Below are positions 1 through 5,179 of a stretch of 5,336 bases of DNA, one piece after another. The notes beneath the pieces were generated by a model. It was not told where the DNA came from. It searched no databases and worked only from the letters and a program-made list of their open reading frames with translations. Within the stretch, counting starts at the first letter, position 1. Each line of letters opens with the position of its first letter. Position numbers and translations under genes: made by a program. Source of the stretch: an uncultured Oscillospiraceae bacterium (GTDB lineage: Bacteria; Bacillota; Clostridia; Oscillospirales; Oscillospiraceae); assembly GCA_934567115.1 (NCBI GenBank), contig CAKTJA010000098.1, positions 1-5,336 of the forward strand, given 5' to 3'.

Positions 1-905
1 CAGCCGAACTTGTCGGCATAGGGCTTGCAGTGCATGGGATCCTTGGCACGCATCTCCAGAATGAAGTTCAGCTTCTCCTCGGTGATAACGCCGTCCTTAT
101 CGTGGATGTAGCCGTCGGGACCGGCGAAGTAGGTGACCTTGCCGCCCAGCTCGGCGATCTTCTTCATGATGCCCCAGCCAACGTTGCCGTAACCGGACAT
201 GGCGACGCGCAGACCCTTGATCTCCTTGCCGTCGTGCTTGAGGACCTCGCGCAGATAATAGACAGCGCCGTAACCGGTCGCCTCGGGACGGAGGATGGAA
301 CCGCCGGTGCAGACAGCCTTACCGGACATCGCGCCGAACTCGGCAGCGCCGACGATGCGGCGATACTGACCGTACAGGTAGCCGACCTCGCGGCCGCCGA
401 CGCCGACGTCACCGGCGGGGCAGTCGATGTCCTGACCGATGTGACGATGGAACTCGGTCATGAAGGCCTGGCAGAAGCGCATGACCTCGCCGTCGCTGCG
501 GCCGATGGGGGAGAAGTCGGAACCACCCTTGGCGCCGCCGATGGGCAGACAGGTCAGAGCATCTTTGAAGGTCTGCTCAAAGCCGAGGAACTTGATGATG
601 GAGAGGTTGACGTTGGACGCAAAGCGCAGACCGCCCTTGTAGGGGCCAAGCGCCGCGTTGTACTGAACGCGGTAGCCGCGGTTAACATGATACTTCAGCT
701 GATCGTCCATCCACACGACGCGGAACTCGACGGTGCGCTCAGGCTCGACCATACGCTCGAGCAGGCAGGCGGCCTCGTACTCGGGGTGGGCGTTGATGAC
801 CGGCTCGAGGGAGGTCAGGACCTCTTCAACGGTCTGGAGAAATTCAGGCTCATTCGCATTCTTGGCTCTGGTTTCGTCCAGAACTCTCTGGATATAAGCA
901 TTCAT
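1..905 (-). CDS. gdhA: Glutamate dehydrogenase, N-terminal 301 residues (cut by window edge)
   Basis: Hexameric-type glutamate dehydrogenase, a cytoplasmic enzyme interconverting glutamate with 2-oxoglutarate plus ammonia. The sequence aligns by eye almost along its whole visible length with the Clostridium symbiosum enzyme. The substrate domain comes first: YKGGLRF at residues 89-95, the catalytic lysine K126 in GGAKGGSDF (123-131), and the catalytic aspartate D166 in CPAGDVGVG (162-170). The Rossmann domain follows, with the dinucleotide loop GYGNVGWG at 238-245 and GPDGYI at 262-267. The family is about 450 residues long, so roughly 150 C-terminal residues lie outside the window. The ATG at 905 is preceded by a strong GAGGAGG site 8 nt upstream, and the N-terminus begins where the family's does. 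Residues Y239 and P263 match the NAD-using C. symbiosum pattern rather than the serines of the E. coli NADP enzyme, so NAD use is inferred. The gene appears to have its own promoter. Confidence 0.97.
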   Translation of the reverse strand, partial: MNAYIQRVLDETRAKNANEPEFLQTVEEVLTSLEPVINAHPEYEAACLLERMVEPERTVEFRVVWMDDQLKYHVNRGYRVQYNAALGPYKGGLRFASNVNLSIIKFLGFEQTFKDALTCLPIGGAKGGSDFSPIGRSDGEVMRFCQAFMTEFHRHIGQDIDCPAGDVGVGGREVGYLYGQYRRIVGAAEFGAMSGKAVCTGGSILRPEATGYGAVYYLREVLKHDGKEIKGLRVAMSGYGNVGWGIMKKIAELGGKVTYFAGPDGYIHDKDGVITEEKLNFILEMRAKDPMHCKPYADKFG

Positions 906-913
906 GATAATAG

Positions 914-921
914 CCTCCTCT
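914..921 (-). promoter_or_regulatory. Ribosome-binding site of gdhA
   Basis: AGAGGAGG on the minus strand, 8 nt before the gdhA ATG. This near-perfect Shine-Dalgarno sequence fixes the start codon and suits a highly translated gene. Confidence 0.9.
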
Positions 922-928
922 AAATTTA

Positions 929-940
929 CTCGTTAACGAG
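929..940. promoter_or_regulatory. Perfect 12-bp palindrome in the gdhA leader
   Basis: CTCGTTAACGAG is a perfect palindrome lying 8 nt upstream of the gdhA ribosome-binding site and about 30 bp downstream of the candidate -10 box. It could be a repressor operator acting as a roadblock. In RNA it could form a 4-bp stem with a UUAA tetraloop. A chance palindrome of this length is possible, and no specific regulator is recognised. Confidence 0.35.
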
Positions 941-970
941 CATTTCGATGGTGCTTCCATCTCATCCAGT

Positions 971-999
971 AGACTACCATAAAACGGCTCGTTTCTCAA
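971..999 (-). promoter_or_regulatory. Candidate sigma-A promoter of gdhA
   Basis: TTGAGA (-35, 994-999, five of six consensus bases) and TAGTCT (-10, 971-976, three of six) are separated by 17 bp. Transcription would start near 964 and give a leader of about 60 nt. It is the best -35/-10 pair I found in this gap and is correctly oriented and spaced. The -10 is weak, so an activator may be needed. Confidence 0.5.
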
Positions 1000-1038
1000 G
1001 TGGTTTGTCCCAAAATCAGCCTGTCGGCCGGTGAGAAA
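992..1038. repeat. Separated 7-bp inverted repeat over the gdhA -35 region
   Basis: TTTCTCA at 992-998 and TGAGAAA at 1032-1038 form a perfect inverted repeat with 33 bp between the arms. The inner arm overlaps the proposed -35 box of gdhA, so a looping or dimeric regulator could act here. Arms this short and AT-rich can arise by chance. Confidence 0.2.
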
Positions 1039-1180
1039 TTTTTCCTCCCTTTTTGTGCATTTTGCAGAAATGGGAACAGAAAAGTTTTGTTTTTCTCATA
1101 ACGTCCATTAAAATTACCGCAATTATTCCTTCATGGAATGCTGAACATTTGCATTTTTTCTGTCATGACCGCGGCGTGCC

Positions 1181-1849
1181 CTACAGCTTCTTTTCCCGAT
1201 AGCCCTTCATGATCCCGGAGAACAGCTCGCCGGTGGTCGGCGGCGTGATGGTGATGGCATTCGCCCCGGCGCGGACCGTCGCAAGGATGCTTTCCTCCGT
1301 CGGCCCCCCGGTCGCCAGAATGGGAACGTGCGGGTACTTCTCGCGGATATGGCGGACGATATCCGCCGTGGCCGCAGCGCCCGAAACGTTGAAGAAATCC
1401 GTGCCGGCCTCTATCCTGCCCTGAATATCCGCCTGATCCGACACCACCGTGGCGATAACCGGAATATCCACGACCGACTTGATCTCCGCGATCACCTCGT
1501 TCGGCATCGGCGCGTTGACCACCACGCCGTAGGCTCCCTGATGCTCGGCCTGCATGGCAAGGCGCACGCTGCGGCTCCCTCCGGTAAAGCCCCCGCCGAC
1601 GCCGACAAAAACCGGCACGTCGGAAACGCTGATGATCGCCTGAGAGATCGACGCCTGCGGCGTAAACGGATACACCGCGATGATCGCGTCCGCATTGATG
1701 TTCTTGATGATCGCAACATCCGTGGAAAACGCGATGGATTTGATCCGCTTCCCAAAAATACGGATGCCGCTGCACTCGCTGATGCACTGCGGAAGCGTCA
1801 GCCCATGGCTGCGCAGCGTTCCGTTATAGCTCGGCACATACTTTCTCAT
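1181..1849 (-). CDS. TIM-barrel protein of unknown function (ribulose-phosphate-binding-barrel type)
   Basis: A 222-residue soluble protein with no signal peptide or membrane segment. Eight hydrophobic strands can be picked out in the order expected of a (beta/alpha)8 barrel: about 38-44, 55-60, 78-87, 108-114, 130-135, 152-157, 176-182 and 198-204. Strand 7 ends in ATGGPTEES (179-187), followed by AGANAITITPP (194-204). This is the usual phosphate-binding layout of the ribulose-phosphate-binding barrels (NanE, ThiE, KDPG aldolase and relatives). A glycine-rich VGVGGGFTGG loop (82-91) follows strand 3. Similar proteins in clostridia are, as I recall, usually labelled only 'hydrolase', and I cannot assign a reaction or substrate. 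The start at 1849 is chosen because GGAGG lies 6 nt upstream. The longer reading from 1891 has no ribosome-binding site and adds 14 residues unlike a barrel N-terminus. The gene appears monocistronic. Confidence 0.85.
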   Translation of the reverse strand: MRKYVPSYNGTLRSHGLTLPQCISECSGIRIFGKRIKSIAFSTDVAIIKNINADAIIAVYPFTPQASISQAIISVSDVPVFVGVGGGFTGGSRSVRLAMQAEHQGAYGVVVNAPMPNEVIAEIKSVVDIPVIATVVSDQADIQGRIEAGTDFFNVSGAAATADIVRHIREKYPHVPILATGGPTEESILATVRAGANAITITPPTTGELFSGIMKGYREKKL

Positions 1850-1852
1850 AGT

Positions 1853-1860
1853 CTTCCTCC
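1853..1860 (-). promoter_or_regulatory. Ribosome-binding site deciding the TIM-barrel start
   Basis: GGAGGAAG on the minus strand, with its GGAGG core 6 nt before the ATG at 1849. It supports the 222-residue product over the in-frame ATG at 1891. Confidence 0.85.
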
Positions 1861-1899
1861 GATCCTGCAATTCCGGCGGCGTCCGCCCCATGTACCCTT

Positions 1900-1905
1900 A
1901 GCATA
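1900..1905 (-). promoter_or_regulatory. Candidate -10 box for the TIM-barrel gene
   Basis: TATGCT (four of six consensus bases), 50 nt upstream of the ATG. The best -35-like sequence, TTCACA at 1926-1931, matches five of six bases but is 20 bp away, which is longer than ideal. The element therefore remains tentative. Confidence 0.3.
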
Positions 1906-1915
1906 CAGGAAAACA

Positions 1916-1960
1916 CGCGGAGAAATGTGAATATTTTTTAAATAGTTGCTATCTCCCGCG
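1916..1960 (-). terminator. Possible terminator after the glycosyltransferase gene
   Basis: On the minus strand CGCGGGAGA (1952-1960), immediately after the glycosyltransferase stop codon, can pair with TCTCCGCG (1916-1923) with one bulged base. The sequence continues as TGTTTTCC. The U-tract is short and the loop is about 28 nt and AT-rich, so this is at best a weak intrinsic terminator. Confidence 0.3.
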
Positions 1961-3181
1961 TTACCGCGCGGCGGAGCGAAGGCTCTCCGCACTGACCGCA
2001 CGCGTGTGCGTGATCGGCTGCCAGCTGCGCGTGCGGCTGACCAGCGAGAGGACCTGGATCGGAAGCCACGCCGCCATAAAGATCGGGAAGCCCAGGATCG
2101 AGCGCATCATGCGGCGGTCGCGGTAACCGCCGAGCCGGGCGAGCACCGCGGCAAACACCGTCAGGCCGAGCGCGCCGCCGCAGAAGGCCGCCGCTCCGGA
2201 AAGCAGCGCACCGGCAAGCTGTCCCTGCACGATGGCGGAGACCGCAGCCATCGCCAGCGGCGCCGGCGTCAGCGCCTGTAGAAATGGTGCGTTGACCACC
2301 AGCAGCGCGTCCAGCGCGAGCATGCTCCTCTGCCGCCGCAGCGCCGAGAGCAGCGCGCCGCTCCGCCCCGCCGCCGTATCCATGATCCCGCTGCACCAGC
2401 GGCGGCGCTGCCGAAACGAGACGGAAAATCGGACGGGCGCTTCGTCATAGGTCAGCGCGTCAGGAACGAAATGCACGCGTATGCCCGCCGCCGCGCACAT
2501 CGCGGAAAACTCCGCGTCCTCCGCGATGGTGGAGGTGTTCCAGCCGCCGAACCTCTCCAGCACCGTGCGGTGCACGGCAAAGCCCGTCCCCACCAGCTTT
2601 GAGGACAGTCCGCAGTTCATGCGCGCGCGGGAAAAAAATACGTCGAACATCGTGAAATACAGCCCGTAGCAGCCCGAGACCCACGAATCGTAAGGATTCT
2701 TCACCCGCATCGCGCCCTTGCACACCAGCGCGCCGCCGCAGAACGCGTCGTTCATCCGCGCGAGAAAATGCTCCTCCGCCACGTTGTCCGCGTCGAAGAC
2801 GCAGAACGCGTCGTAGCCGCGCGGCAGCAGCCTTGCGACCGCCTCGTGCAGCGCGTCGCCCTTACAGCGGACCGGCTCGGCGCAGCGCAGAATTTTCGCC
2901 CCCGCCGTAAGCGCGCGGGCCTCCGTGCCGTCGGTGCAGTTGTTGGGGATGACGTAAACGTCGTAAAGCTCGTCGGGATAGTCCTGCCGCCGAAGGCTTT
3001 CGACAAGCGCGGCAATGACCGCCTCCTCGTTCCGCGCGGCGATCAGACAGGCAAAGCGCGTGCGGGGCACATGGCGTTCCGCCGCCCTCGGACGGCGCAG
3101 CGCGAACAGCGCCACCGCCGCAAACCACGCGCCCGCCGCCCTCAGCAGCAGCGTTATCGTTAAAATCAGGGCGTCAAGCAT
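1961..3181 (-). CDS. Membrane-bound family 2 glycosyltransferase (processive, hyaluronan synthase/NodC-like)
   Basis: A 406-residue inverting GT-A glycosyltransferase that should transfer sugars from a nucleotide-sugar at the cytoplasmic membrane face. The N-terminal membrane helix (about 5-28) is followed by the catalytic domain: LIAARNEE (46-53), NCTDGT (81-86), the metal-binding DAD (130-132), GTGFAVHR (198-205), the catalytic-base motif EDAEF (221-225) and QRRRW (258-262), a form of the QxxRW motif. QxxRW is typical of processive enzymes such as hyaluronan, chitin and cellulose synthases. Three further hydrophobic stretches follow (about 288-312, 320-349, 361-383) and may form part of an export channel. 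The ATG at 3181 directly begins the membrane helix. The gene lies 84 nt downstream of a sensor kinase in the same direction, which suggests an envelope glycan under two-component control. The product sugar cannot be read from sequence, and a non-processive lipid glycosyltransferase remains possible. Confidence 0.9.
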   Translation of the reverse strand: MLDALILTITLLLRAAGAWFAAVALFALRRPRAAERHVPRTRFACLIAARNEEAVIAALVESLRRQDYPDELYDVYVIPNNCTDGTEARALTAGAKILRCAEPVRCKGDALHEAVARLLPRGYDAFCVFDADNVAEEHFLARMNDAFCGGALVCKGAMRVKNPYDSWVSGCYGLYFTMFDVFFSRARMNCGLSSKLVGTGFAVHRTVLERFGGWNTSTIAEDAEFSAMCAAAGIRVHFVPDALTYDEAPVRFSVSFRQRRRWCSGIMDTAAGRSGALLSALRRQRSMLALDALLVVNAPFLQALTPAPLAMAAVSAIVQGQLAGALLSGAAAFCGGALGLTVFAAVLARLGGYRDRRMMRSILGFPIFMAAWLPIQVLSLVSRTRSWQPITHTRAVSAESLRSAAR

Positions 3182-3185
3182 AATG

Positions 3186-3233
3186 AAAGACCGCCTTTCC
3201 TCAGGATGTCCCCAAGCATAGCAGGCGGTCTTT
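3186..3233 (-). promoter_or_regulatory. Perfect 10-bp inverted repeat enclosing the glycosyltransferase leader
   Basis: AAAGACCGCC at 3186-3195 is exactly repeated in reverse complement (GGCGGTCTTT) at 3224-3233, with 28 nt between. In a minus-strand transcript the downstream arm contains the GGCGG of the presumed ribosome-binding site (AAAGGCGG, 3191-3198) and ends 4 nt before the ATG. The hairpin would therefore hide the translation start. The large loop and the lack of a clean U-run argue against a simple terminator. It could instead be a protein-binding site in DNA. Confidence 0.6.
3215..3220 (-). promoter_or_regulatory. Candidate extended -10 box for the glycosyltransferase gene
   Basis: TATGCT preceded by TGC forms an extended -10 (TGn plus four of six consensus bases). 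Transcription would start near 3208, giving a leader of about 27 nt. No good -35 lies at the right distance, which fits an activator-dependent promoter or no promoter at all. Confidence 0.35.
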
Positions 3234-3252
3234 AAGCCGGATATTTGATTTT

Positions 3253-3269
3253 TCTTAAGACTTTGTTAA
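3253..3269 (-). promoter_or_regulatory. Direct-repeat operator resembling an OmpR/PhoB-family box
   Basis: On the minus strand TTAACA (3264-3269), five bases, then TTAAGA (3253-3258) form a direct repeat with an 11-bp period. This is the arrangement bound by OmpR/PhoB-family dimers, and it is close to the Bacillus PhoP box (TTAACA-like hexamers spaced by about 5 bp). The first hexamer overlaps the kinase stop codon. The repeat ends 32 nt before the candidate -10 box, a position suited to activation. The same bases also read as an inverted repeat, TTCTTAA/TTAAGAA (3252-3272). Regulation by the neighbouring regulator is an inference. Confidence 0.4.
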
Positions 3270-5179
3270 GAACCTTGTCGAAGCTCTCGCTCCGCCGGCG
3301 GCAGGGCAAAGCCGGCCTTGAAAAGATCCCCGTCGATCCCGATGGAAAACGTTCCTCCCTGAAGCTCCACAAGGCTCTTGGCGATGTTCAGGCCAAGCCC
3401 GCTCCCCTCACTCGTCCGGGCGCTGTCGCCGCGCACGAAGCGCTCCGTCAGCTCGTCGGGGTCGATGTTCAGCGCGTCGCGGGAAATATTTTTGAACAGG
3501 AACGCCACTTTCTCCCCTTCCCTTTTCACGCTGATGTACAGCCTCGTTCCGGGGCACGCATATTTGCAGACGTTCGACAGCAGATTGTCCATCACGCGCC
3601 ACAGCAGCGCGCCGTCGCACAGGCAGAAGAGGTCCTCCTCCGGCAGCGTGACCACCGGCTCCAGCCGCGCAAGCGCAAGCCGCTCGGCATATTCGCCGAC
3701 CGTCTGATCGATCAGCTCGCGCACGCTGCGCCGCGCGATGTGGCAGGGCAGATTCCCCGTCGAAGCCTTCGACATCTCCACCAGATCCACCGTCAGCTTC
3801 TTCAGTCTGTGCGTCTGGCGGTCGAGCACGGCAAGATATTCCTTCTCCCGCTCCTCCGTATGCTCATGCTGAAGCAGATCGACGTAGTTGATGATGCTCG
3901 TCAGCGGCGTCTTGATGTCGTGCGACACGTTGGTAATAAGCTCCGTCTTGAGCCTTTCGCTCCTCAGCTTCTGCTCCACCGCGATGCTCATGCCGCGGCT
4001 GATGGCGTTGAGGTTCTCGCCGTGGCGTTTAAGGTCGAAGTACATGCGCGAGGTATCGACCTGCGAGGTGAGATCGCCCGCGGCAAGCGCCTCGCCGCCC
4101 CTTTGCAGCCGACGCAGCTGCATCGAAAACAGGCAGGCCGCGACGGACAGCACGAACAGCGTCAGCAGCAGAAGTGCGCCCGCGTGATTGCTCTCACAGG
4201 CGATGAGCAGCACGCTGACCGCGCAGCAGCCGACCGCCGTACGCCACACGAGCGGGAGCTGCCGGGCAAAGCCGGAGAACGCGCCCCACGCGGCCGCCGC
4301 GCCGCGCCCGCACCACCTCAAAAAGCGGCGGCAGAGCCGAAACAGCCAGCAGCAGACGGTGTTCTCCCACCATCTCCCCAGCTTGACGCGAGCGCAGAGC
4401 GTCATCCAGAGCGCAAGGCAGAGCGCATAGGCCGCCGTGCAGCAGGCAAGGAAGAACGCGGCCATCACCGGATCGGCGTAGTTCATGTTGTACCCGATGT
4501 GCTCCGCCACGAGCGCGGCGCATGCGGTGCAGCCGCCGAAAACGATCAGAACATACAGGTCGAAGGGGATCTTCTCCTGCCAGCCCGCGACCGCCTCCTC
4601 CCTGCCCGCGCGCCGTCCGGACACGCGGGCGAGGAAGACGAGGAAAAACAGCTCGGCGAGCGCGCAGCCGATCACGACCGCCGCCGCGTGCGGCGCAAGG
4701 TCCGTCATCGCGCCGTAAAACCGCAGCGCCCGATAGACGCTGTCCTGCGCGGGAAGACCTGCGGCAACGTAGCTGCGGAACACCACGCTGCCCTGCGCCC
4801 GGCTGCCCTCCCAGCCCGCCACGGGAACGTCGTCGCCGCCGTGGTTGTCAAAGAGGATGTTTCCCGCCTCGTCCTCCACGGAAAAGCGGACGTTCGTATA
4901 GCGGTCGTGCGGCGGATACCACTCGGCGAAGTTTTCGTAAATTTCCGACTGTCCGTTTACCGTTCTTGTATAGTAGCTGTAGTTATCGTAAACCGCGCGC
5001 ATCTCGTTGTAGACCGCCTGAGAGCAGATGTCGCTTTCGTAAAAGCCGCCGCGCAGCTCTCCGCTGTAAGAGCAGAGGAACGCCGCGCCGTATACCAGCG
5101 TCACCGGCACAAGCGCCGCAGCGAGGAAAAAAGCCGCCGCCTTCACCCAGAAATTCCTGCCAAGCTCCTTACCCTTCAT
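3266..5179 (-). CDS. Sensor histidine kinase with large multi-pass membrane sensor region
   Basis: A 637-residue membrane sensor kinase that should autophosphorylate and pass phosphate to the adjacent response regulator. Helix 1 (about 11-36) is followed by an extracytoplasmic domain (about 37-160, rich in Tyr and Asp). Further likely helices lie at about 164-185, 205-225, 238-262, 311-328 and 333-353, giving six in all and leaving the kinase inside. A HAMP-like linker (about 350-403) leads to the H-box NVSHDIKTPLTS, with phosphoacceptor H420. The ATPase domain has the N-box DNLLSNVCKY (531-540), ERFVRGD (579-585) and the G2 loop GSGLGL (592-597). A standard DxGxG G1 box is absent and KNIS stands near its place, as I recall is frequent in clostridial kinases of this type. 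The protein has 22 cysteines, 17 of them before residue 350. The ATG at 5179 lies inside the regulator gene with GGAGG 9 nt upstream. The signal sensed cannot be inferred. Confidence 0.95.
   Translation of the reverse strand: MKGKELGRNFWVKAAAFFLAAALVPVTLVYGAAFLCSYSGELRGGFYESDICSQAVYNEMRAVYDNYSYYTRTVNGQSEIYENFAEWYPPHDRYTNVRFSVEDEAGNILFDNHGGDDVPVAGWEGSRAQGSVVFRSYVAAGLPAQDSVYRALRFYGAMTDLAPHAAAVVIGCALAELFFLVFLARVSGRRAGREEAVAGWQEKIPFDLYVLIVFGGCTACAALVAEHIGYNMNYADPVMAAFFLACCTAAYALCLALWMTLCARVKLGRWWENTVCCWLFRLCRRFLRWCGRGAAAAWGAFSGFARQLPLVWRTAVGCCAVSVLLIACESNHAGALLLLTLFVLSVAACLFSMQLRRLQRGGEALAAGDLTSQVDTSRMYFDLKRHGENLNAISRGMSIAVEQKLRSERLKTELITNVSHDIKTPLTSIINYVDLLQHEHTEEREKEYLAVLDRQTHRLKKLTVDLVEMSKASTGNLPCHIARRSVRELIDQTVGEYAERLALARLEPVVTLPEEDLFCLCDGALLWRVMDNLLSNVCKYACPGTRLYISVKREGEKVAFLFKNISRDALNIDPDELTERFVRGDSARTSEGSGLGLNIAKSLVELQGGTFSIGIDGDLFKAGFALPPAERELRQGS

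Larger units (their letters stand above)
906..1180. other. Intergenic region upstream of gdhA
   Basis: This 275-nt AT-rich gap separates the TIM-barrel gene from gdhA. It holds the gdhA promoter candidate, the leader palindrome and the ribosome-binding site. The upstream half (about 1040-1180) has only weak stems, such as ATTCC/GGAAT at 1126-1140 with no U-tract. No convincing terminator for the preceding gene is visible. I found no supported small gene on either strand. Confidence 0.7.

Noticed and set aside
30..923. 297-codon open frame on the plus strand opposite gdhA
   Set aside because: It is antisense to an unmistakable glutamate dehydrogenase and has low-complexity Ala/Asp/Gly/Leu composition. 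It is kept only as a note on misannotation.
1058..1072. Small CATTT/AAATG stem and a nearby GGGAGG that could signal a short gene
   Set aside because: No start codon follows the GGGAGG at a usable distance, the ATG just upstream opens only 14 codons, and the stem is too weak to call.
1093..1126. Second promoter for gdhA in the AT-rich upstream part of the gap
   Set aside because: TTGCGG with TATGAG at about 16 bp matches the consensus poorly, and the pair at 971-999 is better placed.
1126..1140. ATTCC/GGAAT stem as a terminator for the TIM-barrel gene
   Set aside because: Only five weak pairs and no U-tract follow it in the direction of transcription.
1131..1787. Alternative minus-strand frame of 218 codons overlapping the TIM-barrel gene
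   Set aside because: It is the shifted frame of the same gene, rich in Arg and Gly, and has no ribosome-binding site or domain.
1875..1887. GGCGG/CCGCC hairpin in the TIM-barrel leader as a riboswitch or attenuator
   Set aside because: Five GC pairs around a 3-nt loop is common by chance in GC-rich DNA, and no larger conserved fold is visible.
1850..1891. Upstream start giving a 236-residue TIM-barrel protein
   Set aside because: The ATG at 1891 lacks a ribosome-binding site, and the extra residues (Arg/Pro/Gln-rich) are encoded by what looks like leader sequence containing the Shine-Dalgarno of the ATG at 1849.
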